Position numbers and translations under genes: made by a program
The notes under the pieces: model-generated
Seen by the model: only the letters and a program-made list of their open reading frames with translations
The model's database searches: none
Told to the model about the DNA's origin: nothing
Shown: positions 8,047 to 15,560 of the stretch, one piece after another
Numbering within the stretch: the first letter of the stretch is position 1
How the letters are laid out: each line of letters opens with the position of its first letter
DNA from: an uncultured Lachnospiraceae bacterium
GTDB taxonomy: Bacteria > Bacillota > Clostridia > Lachnospirales > Lachnospiraceae
Length of the DNA: 36,059 bases
Reading direction: 5' to 3'
NCBI GenBank assembly: GCA_946616305.1
Contig: CAMOIV010000005.1
Span: 1 to 36,059 of the forward strand

Positions 8047-9393
8047 ATGAAGCTGTTTTATCTGCTGGCAGAAAAGATACTTATATTCCTGCCGCCTAAG
8101 GAAACGGAATATGTAAGAGAAAAACAGATGCTGATGCATCCCGGTGAATCGGGATCCAAGGTAACAAGGGAATACTATATAAAAAAGCTTGGAGACGCCA
8201 TGCTCATCGCTGTGGTCGGAGTGATCCTGTCGGTGTGCATCCTGATCGCCGACTGGAACAACAGACAGGCAATGCTTGGAAGCTCCATTCCCAGAAACGG
8301 ATACGGAGAAGGGGACAGAAGAGTACGGGTCAATGTATACACCGATGGGGAGATATATGAAAAGGACAAGGTCATCACGGTGGAGGAGAGACAGTTCTCT
8401 CAAAAGGAAACGGAAAAGGTGTTCCGTGAGACCAGAGAATGGATAGATCGGACCGTGCCCGGAAAAAACGCTTCCCTGGATCATGTGGTATACGATCTGG
8501 TTTTCCCGGAAGCCGCCGTGGATTATCCCGTAAACATAGAATGGATGACGGATAATTATGATGTACTGGACACAAACGGGAAGATACAGGAGGATTTTGA
8601 GGACGAAAAGGGGGAGAAGGTGAGGATCAGTGCAACATTGAGCTATGGAGCCAGGGAGGAAGTATACGAATTCTATGCATTGGTTTTCCCCAGATACAGA
8701 GAAGAAAAGGAGCAGCTGACCCATGATATCGACCGGATGATAGATACATACGCAAAGGCAAGTATAAGCAGCAATGAGCAGCCACTGCCGGAAAACGTGA
8801 ACGGGAGAAGTCTATCCTATGAGGAGGCTCTGCCCATGACCTGGCTGTACATCCTCTCCTGCGGGATCCTCTCCTCCGTTATCGTATACATGGGCAGGGA
8901 CAGGGAGCTTAAAAAGAAGGTGGAAAAAAGGGAGAGAGAAATGCTCCTGGATTATCCGGAGATAGTAAGCAAGCTTACTCTGCTTATAAGCGCGGGACTT
9001 ACGCTGAGGGCGGCCTTCGAGAGAGTGGCCTGTGATCATGCCGTCTGTTCCCATAAACGGAGGTCCTATGCCATGGAGGAGATGATGATAACCGTCCACA
9101 GGATGAGAAGCGGAATAAGTGAATATGAAGCATATCTGGACTTCGGTAAGAGATGCGCGGTAAAGAGATATACAAAGCTTGGGGCATTGTTCTCCCAGAA
9201 TATAAAAAAGGGAAGCGCAGGACTGCTTCAGGAACTTGAAAGAGAGGTACAGGATGCTTTTGAAGAGAGAAAAGCCAATGCCAGAAGAGTGGGAGAGGAA
9301 GCAAGCACGAGGCTTCTGCTCCCCATGGTAATGATGCTCTCGGTGGTGATGATAGTGGTCATCGTGCCGGCTTTCATGTCTTTTTCCCTATAG
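8047..9393 (+). CDS. tadC: TadC-like platform protein with a large extracytoplasmic insert
   Basis: A 448-residue protein. A transmembrane helix lies at about 51-68, and a second at about 263-283 precedes the cytoplasmic T2SSF domain, which starts near YPEIVSKLTLLISAGLTLR. A final hydrophobic helix closes the protein (LLLPMVMMLSVVMIVVIVPA). Between the first two helices are roughly 190 residues that should face outside, based on simple topology. Textbook TadC proteins of about 300 residues have no such loop. The gene starts 3 bases after tadB with aggtg upstream. It should pair with TadB as the pilus platform. The identity of the external domain is unknown to me. Confidence 0.83.
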   Translation: MKLFYLLAEKILIFLPPKETEYVREKQMLMHPGESGSKVTREYYIKKLGDAMLIAVVGVILSVCILIADWNNRQAMLGSSIPRNGYGEGDRRVRVNVYTDGEIYEKDKVITVEERQFSQKETEKVFRETREWIDRTVPGKNASLDHVVYDLVFPEAAVDYPVNIEWMTDNYDVLDTNGKIQEDFEDEKGEKVRISATLSYGAREEVYEFYALVFPRYREEKEQLTHDIDRMIDTYAKASISSNEQPLPENVNGRSLSYEEALPMTWLYILSCGILSSVIVYMGRDRELKKKVEKREREMLLDYPEIVSKLTLLISAGLTLRAAFERVACDHAVCSHKRRSYAMEEMMITVHRMRSGISEYEAYLDFGKRCAVKRYTKLGALFSQNIKKGSAGLLQELEREVQDAFEERKANARRVGEEASTRLLLPMVMMLSVVMIVVIVPAFMSFSL

Positions 9394-9398
9394 ATAGG

Positions 9399-9456
9399 GC
9401 ATAGAGCGCCCGGGCGCTTATGCATATATGTGATATCCGGGTTTCACCGGGGTATC
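9399..9456 (+). other. Tandem hairpins in the tadC-flp gap
   Basis: Hairpin 1 (9399-9423) has arms gcata-agcgc and gcgct-tatgc with one bulged G and a CCGG loop. Its core is a 14-base palindrome, AGCGCCCGGGCGCT. Hairpin 2 (9432-9456) has arms gatatccgg and ccggggtatc with one bulge and one wobble. Neither has a T-run, so termination is unlikely. They sit just 5' of the pilin ribosome binding site and may stabilise or define the 5' end of a processed pilin mRNA. Confidence 0.55.
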
Positions 9457-9486
9457 CGTAATAATTGAAAGAAAGGAGGGATGTCT

Positions 9487-9648
9487 ATGCTGATGAGGTT
9501 TCTCAAAGAAGAGGACGGTATCGGAACAGTGGAGATGATACTGATCCTCGTGGTTCTTATCGGGCTTGTGCTCATCTTTAAATCTCAACTCACCGATCTG
9601 GTGAACAGTATTTTCAAGACAATCAACAAAAAGGCGGGACAGGTATAA
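9487..9648 (+). CDS. flp: Flp-type pilin (type IVb prepilin), 53 residues
   Basis: This gene is too short for the ORF track. Translation gives a positively charged leader, then EEDG, then IGTVEMILILVVLIGLVLIF and a short hydrophilic tail ending KKAGQV. This is the Flp1 pattern. The prepilin peptidase would cut after the Gly of EEDG, leaving Glu at position +5 of the mature pilin and one long hydrophobic helix that packs in the fibre. The aaggaggg at 9473-9480 is too close to the ATG at 9481 but well placed (7 bases) for the ATG at 9487, so I use the latter; the ATG at 9493 is also possible. It lies between tadC and the DUF5702 gene and should be the major pilus subunit. Confidence 0.9.
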   Translation: MLMRFLKEEDGIGTVEMILILVVLIGLVLIFKSQLTDLVNSIFKTINKKAGQV

Positions 9649-9668
9649 GTAACGCCGGGAGGGAATAA

Positions 9669-11090
9669 ATGAAATACAGGGGAACTATCACTGTTTATTT
9701 AAGCCTGATACTGACCATCATACTGTCAGTCATTATGGGTATGACGGAAAGTGCCGCATATGCAGCAGCAAGGATGAAATGTGAACTTGCGACAGACTTG
9801 GCTTTAGAATCGGCATTTGCGGAATACAACAGAGAGCTTCTTAACAGGTACGACCTGTATTTCATTGATACCTCCTACGGAAGCAAAACGCCGTCGGTTG
9901 AGCAGCTTAAGGAGCACATTAAGGATTATGTCAGTTATAACATCGACCCCTCAAAGGGAACTCTGAGCCTTATACAACCGGCGGACTTCACTGCCCTGAG
10001 ACAGGATGAACTGGAGATAGTTGAGATATCCTATGCATCGGATGCTGCAGGAAGAGTGTTCAAAAGACAGGCAATACAGGCGCTGGAAGACATGTATGGG
10101 ATAAATGCCGCCAGATCCCTTGCATCCAAAGCTGGAAGCCGGGTATCGGAATATGAAAACAGCGGCATTGAGAGGGAAAACCCGGATGAAAAGAGAATGG
10201 AGATCGAGGAGAGGCTAAACGGCCTTGACTATAAGATAGACGAAAATCCGGCGAGAAATGCCTTTGATGACCGTCCGGGTATACTGGAGCATGTCATGAG
10301 AACGGATCATCTGTCAGATAAAACCATAAACATCGGCGAATACATCTCTCACAGGCAGACCATAAAAGGCACGGGGCTGCACGGAGGGCAGACGGATACG
10401 GAGAGCACGCTTTCCGAGCTGATGTTTGATGAATATCTTTTGGAGAAGTGCACGTCCTATACGGATGGCCCCAGAGACTTAAGTGCTGACTACGAGCTGG
10501 AGTATATCCTGCACGGAAGGAGCTCGGACAAGGCAAATCTGAGAGAGACGGTGGAGAGACTGCTGCTGCTCAGATACGGAGCAGATGCGGCATATATATT
10601 TACGGATCCGGGAAAGAAGGATGCGGTGGAAGCAGTAGCTCTGGTCATAACGGCGATCCTTATGGTACCTGACGCGGCAGAGCCCCTGACGGATCTGATA
10701 CTGCTGGCATGGGCATACGGAGAGAGCGTATCCGACGTGGTAAGGCTCATGGCAGGAGAAAGAGTTCCCCTGACAAAAACAGATGAGGACTGGAAGATGC
10801 CTCTATGGGGACTGCTGTCCATAAAAACCTCGGCCAGACCAACGGGTCAGATCGGTACAGGCTTCTCGTATGAAGATTATCTCAGGGTTTTCCTGTTTTT
10901 TCAGAATAAGACCGAGAAGTGCATGAGAGCCATGGACGTGGTGGAAATGAACATGCGGCTTACAGAAGGGAATCAGGGTTTCAGGATGGACGGCCTGGTG
11001 GAATATGTATCCGTGGCAGCGGCCATGACCTGCAGAGGAAAATACAGGCTGACCATAGACCGGAAAATGAGTTATCTGAGTGATCACTAA
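9669..11090 (+). CDS. DUF5702-like Tad-associated protein, possible minor pseudopilin
   Basis: A 473-residue protein with one N-terminal hydrophobic helix (VYLSLILTIILSVIMGM), followed by ESAAYAAARMKCELATDLAL and then EYNRELLNRYDLYFIDTSYG. I recall this pattern from the DUF5702 family found in Firmicute Tad loci. The rest is a long extracytoplasmic region with no recognised domain. The N-terminus MKYRG-TITVY resembles the prepilin cleavage context of the neighbouring pilins (Gly, then x-x-T-V) but has Tyr where they have Glu. It may be a TadG-like tip or anchoring component. A gggaggg ribosome binding site precedes the ATG. It lies 20 bases after flp. Confidence 0.75.
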   Translation: MKYRGTITVYLSLILTIILSVIMGMTESAAYAAARMKCELATDLALESAFAEYNRELLNRYDLYFIDTSYGSKTPSVEQLKEHIKDYVSYNIDPSKGTLSLIQPADFTALRQDELEIVEISYASDAAGRVFKRQAIQALEDMYGINAARSLASKAGSRVSEYENSGIERENPDEKRMEIEERLNGLDYKIDENPARNAFDDRPGILEHVMRTDHLSDKTINIGEYISHRQTIKGTGLHGGQTDTESTLSELMFDEYLLEKCTSYTDGPRDLSADYELEYILHGRSSDKANLRETVERLLLLRYGADAAYIFTDPGKKDAVEAVALVITAILMVPDAAEPLTDLILLAWAYGESVSDVVRLMAGERVPLTKTDEDWKMPLWGLLSIKTSARPTGQIGTGFSYEDYLRVFLFFQNKTEKCMRAMDVVEMNMRLTEGNQGFRMDGLVEYVSVAAAMTCRGKYRLTIDRKMSYLSDH

Positions 11091-11106
11091 AGGAAAGGCA
11101 AAGGTA

Positions 11107-11913
11107 ATGTTTCGAAAAAGAGGCTTCTTTCGGGGAGTTCACTATAACCCCAAGAATAAAGCAAAAAATATGTGTGAAAAAAAGGTGCAAAAAACAAACA
11201 TGTCTCTCTACCCACTCCGGAGGAAGTCTCTTTTTGGGAGCATTACCGTGGAAACTGCCCTCATCCTGCCTATCTTCCTCTTTGCCATGCTTTCCGTCAT
11301 GTTTCTTACGGATGCCATAAGAGAATCCTCAAAAAAGCTGGCCCTGCTGTCAGAGAGAGCCTATAAGGCCGCAAAATATGCCTATCTCGGTAATGCCGTG
11401 GTAGACAGGACAGGCCTTGAGGATACACTGGACATCCTTAACGGGGGAGATGACATCATAGATCTGGTGGACAGGTACCGCATAGACGTTCCTTTCGACA
11501 TCCTGGGGACATATGATCCCTATACCGTAGACAGGGTACGGATCAGGGCCTTTACAGGCTATGACAATCTAAAGGCCGGTCACAGCGCCACGGGGGATCC
11601 GGAGGAGATGGTATTCGTGACTGAGACCGGGTCGGTATATCACAGGTCCTTAGGCTGTTCACATCTGAATCTCAATATCAGGAGCGTACCATTTGGCGAA
11701 CTGAAAAAAGAGAGGGCAAACGACGGGTCAAAATACTATGCCTGTGAGCATTGCGCAAGAAACAGGGGAGACCCTGCAGTGGCTTATATTACGGATGACG
11801 GTAACAGATACCATACCACTTTAGGGTGTCCGGACCTCAAAAGGACTCTCAGGGAGGTCCCCCTTAGTGATGTGTCCTTAAGACCCTGCAGTGAGTGCGG
11901 AGGAGGCTTATGA
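11107..11913 (+). CDS. TadE-like pseudopilin with duplicated Cys/His modules
   Basis: A protein of 268 residues from the ATG at 11107, which has aggaaagg at an 8-base spacing. The track start is a GTG at 11080, and ATGs at 11170 and 11200 are also possible. A basic N-terminus of about 40 residues precedes LFGSITVETALILPIFLFAM, a class III prepilin motif with Gly at -1 and Glu at +5 and a TadE-like helix. After a central domain the C-terminus holds two similar units. Unit 1 is YHRSLGC...ACEHC and unit 2 is YHTTLGC...PCSEC. Each keeps one His and three Cys that could bind a metal or form disulfides. It should be a minor pilin with an exposed Cys-rich end. Confidence 0.8.
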   Translation: MFRKRGFFRGVHYNPKNKAKNMCEKKVQKTNMSLYPLRRKSLFGSITVETALILPIFLFAMLSVMFLTDAIRESSKKLALLSERAYKAAKYAYLGNAVVDRTGLEDTLDILNGGDDIIDLVDRYRIDVPFDILGTYDPYTVDRVRIRAFTGYDNLKAGHSATGDPEEMVFVTETGSVYHRSLGCSHLNLNIRSVPFGELKKERANDGSKYYACEHCARNRGDPAVAYITDDGNRYHTTLGCPDLKRTLREVPLSDVSLRPCSECGGGL

Positions 11914-12335
11914 TGATAAAACTGTTTTTACTGGGGTTTTCGATCACGGCGTGTGTATACGACCTGAAAAGCAGGCAGATACCGGTTTTGCTTTTTCTCA
12001 TATTCGGGATCACAGGCATGGTGCTTTACCCCATCTACGGGACCAATACCTTTATTGACGAATTGTATGGTGTGATCATAGGAGTTGTTTTCATAGCCAT
12101 ATCATATATCTCCAAGGGGCAGCTGGGCATGGGAGACAGTCTTGCCATACTTATCACGGGTATATGCCAGGGAGGCACCAAAGTGGCATTTTCCTGTATA
12201 TATGCCCTTTTTGCCGCAAGTATATTCTCACTGGGACTGATGATAATAAAGAGGTACAAGAAGGACCATACCATCCCCTTCATCCCCTTCCTGACGGCGG
12301 GCATAGTATTTCAGGAGATCATATCATGTCAGTGA
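11910..12335 (+). CDS. Prepilin peptidase 2, A24 family
   Basis: A second short prepilin peptidase, about 141 residues from the ATG at 11910. The adjacent ATG at 11913 is equally possible, and aggagg lies at 11901-11906. Both catalytic aspartates of the A24 family are visible: one in CVYDLKSRQIP and one in GQLGMGDSLAI, which matches the GxGD motif better than peptidase 1 does. It has several hydrophobic helices. It overlaps the TadE-like gene by 4 bases and lies between the two TadE-like pseudopilins, so it may process them, while peptidase 1 near tadZ processes Flp. That division of labour is inference; the enzymes could be redundant. Confidence 0.85.
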   Translation: MMIKLFLLGFSITACVYDLKSRQIPVLLFLIFGITGMVLYPIYGTNTFIDELYGVIIGVVFIAISYISKGQLGMGDSLAILITGICQGGTKVAFSCIYALFAASIFSLGLMIIKRYKKDHTIPFIPFLTAGIVFQEIISCQ

Positions 12336-12790
12336 AAAAAAGGCTTGCCGGATCATATACCATAGAAGCGGCCCTTATATTTCCCTTAATAATGACAGTC
12401 ATAGTGTTTCTTATATACTGCTCCTTCTATCTGCACGACAGGGCAGTGATGCAATCCTGCGCCTATCAGGCTGCCCTTAAGGGAAGCATGGAAAGAAGAT
12501 CCGATGAAGATATGGCAAGGGAGGCCAAAAGGGCAGCGGATTACAACATAGAAGGGCTGCTGCTTCGGACCGAGGGGCTTGAGACCAGGGTTGATGTTTC
12601 GGGCTCTTCGGTCACGGTAAGCTACAGCGGGTATCTTATGGTGCCGCAGAACATAGTGTTCATGAAGATAGCGGGGTTTGATGAGATAAAGGTTGAGGGC
12701 AGCAGCAGTGCATCGAAAAAGGATGCCATAGAGTTTATACGCATGTGCCGGGGAACCAAGAACCTTGCGGAAAATGTTGGAGGTGAATGA
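12326..12790 (+). CDS. TadE/TadF-like pseudopilin
   Basis: A 154-residue protein. The track ORF begins upstream at 12164, inside peptidase 2, but the ATG at 12326 has aggag at an 8-base spacing and directly precedes the prepilin motif. The N-terminus MSVKKRLAG is followed by SYTIEAALIFPLIMTVIVFL, with Gly at -1 and Glu at +5. A TadE/F-like helix and a small extracytoplasmic domain with beta-rich character follow (RVDVSGSSVTVSYSGYL). It is probably a minor pilin of the same pilus. It overlaps the end of peptidase 2 by 10 bases and the next gene by 4. Confidence 0.82.
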   Translation: MSVKKRLAGSYTIEAALIFPLIMTVIVFLIYCSFYLHDRAVMQSCAYQAALKGSMERRSDEDMAREAKRAADYNIEGLLLRTEGLETRVDVSGSSVTVSYSGYLMVPQNIVFMKIAGFDEIKVEGSSSASKKDAIEFIRMCRGTKNLAENVGGE

Positions 12791-14148
12791 TGGATATAAC
12801 ATATAAAAGGATGGGTCTGAAAACATATCTCGTGATCGGTAAGAATGATAATACGATATCCGGATTCCATGAAAAGATGATAACCAGGAACCGTATACCG
12901 TATCTTATAAGGATGATGCCGCAGAATATAGACGGCAGGACTTATTATTACTATGACATACAGGGCAGGGTTAACATGGAAACCCTGTATTCCGTGAGGA
13001 CCATGAGTGCTTCCGAGGTTTCCTGTTTCCTTGAAAAGCTTTCCGCCATGCTTTCGGAGCTGCAAAGATATCTGCTTCTTCCGGGAGATATAATATTCGA
13101 TCCGGCCAACATATGGTTCAGTCTCGATAACATGGAGCCGGGATTCATATATGTCCCGGAGAAAAGAGGAGATCATCAGGAAGGGGCCAGAGAGCTTGCG
13201 GAATATATAGCCCTGAGGGCAGACCCGGAGGACAGGGAGGCAGCGGGGATGGCCTATTCCTACCTTGAAAGTGTGGAAAGCGGCGATATCATACCTAAGG
13301 TGCGACAGGTGCGTAACGACCCTGACAACGGTATGGCGGGAGATGGGAAGGATGCACCGGATAATGGATTATCCGAGTTTATGACGGATGAGAGCTGGAA
13401 GCTTAAAGAGGGTGTGGACGAGGATATGCAGTCTCTCTTTAAAGAAGAAAGCCGGGGGTGGGACAAGGGCATAGGTCTGTTTGTGGGACTCGGGGTTTCC
13501 ATAGCATTCTGTGTATTATATGTGGTATGGGTGATATGGCCGGATCTTTTTCCCCTTGCACTGACTGAGGATGAATACATGATATTCGGAGTATCGGTTG
13601 CAGTGGGGTTCGCCATAGTCCTGGTGCTATCCCTGATAAGGTATAACAGGTCTCTTGCGAAGAAGAGGGCCGAAGAGGGTGAGATAAAGGACAGGCTCAT
13701 GGCTGAAAGAGAGGAGGACCCCGTTGACCGTATGGACTATATGGCCGGTGTGGAGGATGCGGATCCCTCTGATGAGAGGACCATGCTCCTGAGAAGAAAA
13801 GAGGAAGGTGCGGTCAATGATATGGTAACAGCATGCCCGTCTCTTACATCACAGGATGGCAGAAGGATAGTCATGAAGCACTTTCCCTTCATACTGGGTA
13901 AGATGAAGAACCGCGTGGATGAGATAATAGAGGCGGAGGGTATAAGCAGGCTCCATGCCATGATAAAGGAAACGGACGGAAAGTATTATCTGTCCGATCT
14001 GAATTCTCTGAACGGCACCTATCTCAACGGGGAAATGCTCATGACCAACTCGACGGCAGAGATATCAGATGGGGACGTGATATCTCTGGCCGATATTTCC
14101 TTTACTTTTCAAACGGGAAGAGGGTATCAAGTATACGCAGCTTTTTAA
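12787..14148 (+). CDS. Membrane FHA-domain protein (DUF6382-like N-terminus)
   Basis: A 453-residue protein. The N-terminal ~190 residues (MMDITYKRMGLKTYLVIGK...) resemble the DUF6382 domain seen in Tad-locus proteins of Firmicutes. Two transmembrane helices lie near residues 228-250 and 264-284. The C-terminal ~90 residues form an FHA domain, with ILGKMKNRVDE, ISRLHAMI and DLNSLNGTYLNG carrying the Ser-Arg, His and Asn residues that bind phosphothreonine peptides. Both ends appear cytoplasmic. It may link Ser/Thr kinase signalling to pilus assembly. The start overlaps the pseudopilin by 4 bases (ATGA), and it is the last gene of the Tad operon. The stop lies inside the convergent flavodoxin-fold gene (47-base overlap). 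Confidence 0.85.
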   Translation: MMDITYKRMGLKTYLVIGKNDNTISGFHEKMITRNRIPYLIRMMPQNIDGRTYYYYDIQGRVNMETLYSVRTMSASEVSCFLEKLSAMLSELQRYLLLPGDIIFDPANIWFSLDNMEPGFIYVPEKRGDHQEGARELAEYIALRADPEDREAAGMAYSYLESVESGDIIPKVRQVRNDPDNGMAGDGKDAPDNGLSEFMTDESWKLKEGVDEDMQSLFKEESRGWDKGIGLFVGLGVSIAFCVLYVVWVIWPDLFPLALTEDEYMIFGVSVAVGFAIVLVLSLIRYNRSLAKKRAEEGEIKDRLMAEREEDPVDRMDYMAGVEDADPSDERTMLLRRKEEGAVNDMVTACPSLTSQDGRRIVMKHFPFILGKMKNRVDEIIEAEGISRLHAMIKETDGKYYLSDLNSLNGTYLNGEMLMTNSTAEISDGDVISLADISFTFQTGRGYQVYAAF

Positions 14149-15097
14149 ACTCGCCCTTTACCTGCATCTCTCCTGTCATAAATGCCCGCTGGAAGGTTTT
14201 GGCTCCGGCGGTTATGTCGATGAGCTTGTCTCTGTCTATACGGCACAGGGCATCGGGCTTATCTACGTTTCCGTAATGTACATCAAGAGTCTCTCCCTTA
14301 ACTATGATCGCAAGGGGTGAATCTATCTCCTTGATCTTAATGGCAAAGGTGGCGGATATCGCAGGGTCCGGAGCGAAATGCTCCTTAAAATCCTTGATCA
14401 GCATATCTTCCACGGACATGCCCTGATTATCCATAAGGGTCTTGAAATGAGAGGCCAGCTCCCTTATATCCTCTTTCTGTGTCTGAACATACTTATCATC
14501 GGAAGCATATTTGGACAGCTGCTCCGACTCCTGAGGAGTAAGCTCTATCTGAGGTGCCGCGGAGACCTTCTGACGGACAGCCTGGTTGGAGGCAGGAAGT
14601 GAGATCATCTTCTGGGATATGGTACGATACATGTTCTCCGCCTTCTTTTCGATCAGCGTGGCATAAGCCTCATCCAGTTCAAAGGATACGGAATCCTGAA
14701 CATAGCCGCAAAGACCCGAGCAGGGCTTTCCCCCGAGGATCTCCCAGGCCTGGGTAAGATACAGCTTGCCTTCTCTCTCCCCATATGTGGTGCTCATCAC
14801 TATGGGACACATGTAGATCTGGGCGATGCGCTCCTTTGTGCCGTACAGCCACAGGTCATCCAGGAATTCGGTCATGAGACCGCCTATACCATGCCACTCC
14901 ACTGTTGAAGCAAGGATGATGCCATCGCACTCATTTACCGTATTTGCAATGGTGGAAATATTCCTCTTCTCTTCATAGAGGTTGTAGCGGGTCACCTTAA
15001 CATTGATGTCCTCTAAAACCGCCTGCATCCTGGTGATCACCGTGTTGGCAGGATCTCCTACTATACCTCTTCCGCCGTAGTAAATGTTTATCTTCAT
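14102..15097 (-). CDS. Flavodoxin-fold NAD(P)H-dependent oxidoreductase fused to an SCP2 domain
   Basis: A 331-residue two-domain protein. Residues 1-165 form a flavodoxin-like FMN reductase fold (MKINIYYGGRGI; CDGIILASTVEWHGIGGLM; VMSTTYGEREGKLY). Roughly residues 215-331 resemble an SCP2 sterol-carrier domain (PLAIIVKGETLDVHYGNVD; AFMTGEMQVKGEFKKLRIL), which forms a hydrophobic pocket for lipids or acyl groups. The substrate is unknown. The combination suggests a redox reaction on, or sensing of, a lipid-like ligand. It has an aaggaag ribosome binding site and lies 15 bases after the HIT gene on the minus strand, in the same operon as murG. It ends inside the last codons of the FHA gene. 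Confidence 0.82.
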   Translation of the reverse strand: MKINIYYGGRGIVGDPANTVITRMQAVLEDINVKVTRYNLYEEKRNISTIANTVNECDGIILASTVEWHGIGGLMTEFLDDLWLYGTKERIAQIYMCPIVMSTTYGEREGKLYLTQAWEILGGKPCSGLCGYVQDSVSFELDEAYATLIEKKAENMYRTISQKMISLPASNQAVRQKVSAAPQIELTPQESEQLSKYASDDKYVQTQKEDIRELASHFKTLMDNQGMSVEDMLIKDFKEHFAPDPAISATFAIKIKEIDSPLAIIVKGETLDVHYGNVDKPDALCRIDRDKLIDITAGAKTFQRAFMTGEMQVKGEFKKLRILDTLFPFEK

Positions 15098-15112
15098 AAG
15101 TCCACTTCCTTT

Positions 15113-15520
15113 TTACAGACGGATGGAATCCGCAAGAGCCGCCAGTTCATCCTGGGAGGGCTGCTGGGGCTTCCAGCCTATCTTCTGATCATCATCCTTG
15201 TATCTTGGTATCAGATGGATGTGAAAATGGAATACCGTCTGTCCTGCTGTCTCGCCGTTATTCTGCACTATATTGTATCCGTCGGATCCAAGCTTCTCCG
15301 ACAGATGCGATATCAGCTTTTTTGCCAGCACCGCCGCCTTTTGAAGCAGATCCTCGGGCATATCCGTTATATCCTTATAATGCTCCTTTGGCAGGATGAG
15401 GGCATGGCCTCTTGTTGCGGGAGAAACATCAAGGATAACGGTAAAGTCATCATCCTCATATATTATATTGGTATCGAAAACATGATTTGCCAGTTTGCAG
15501 AAAATACAATCATCCTTCAT
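15113..15520 (-). CDS. HIT-family nucleotide hydrolase/transferase
   Basis: A 135-residue protein with the histidine triad HFHIHLIP at residues 98-105 and an N-terminal CIFCKL pair typical of zinc-containing bacterial HIT (Hint-like) proteins. The family hydrolyses purine nucleoside phosphoramidates or dinucleoside polyphosphates; the cellular substrate here cannot be told. Length is normal. A strong aggagg precedes the start on the minus strand. It is the middle gene of murG-HIT-oxidoreductase. Confidence 0.93.
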   Translation of the reverse strand: MKDDCIFCKLANHVFDTNIIYEDDDFTVILDVSPATRGHALILPKEHYKDITDMPEDLLQKAAVLAKKLISHLSEKLGSDGYNIVQNNGETAGQTVFHFHIHLIPRYKDDDQKIGWKPQQPSQDELAALADSIRL

Positions 15521-15560
15521 TTACTGATCCTCCTTGTCTTTTGTAAGAGCTGCTGCCTGA

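Noticed and set aside
7567-8724. A 385-residue minus-strand ORF across tadB and tadC
   Set aside because: It is antisense to two well-supported genes, is rich in His, Cys, Tyr and Leu as typical of shadow frames here, and has no family resemblance.
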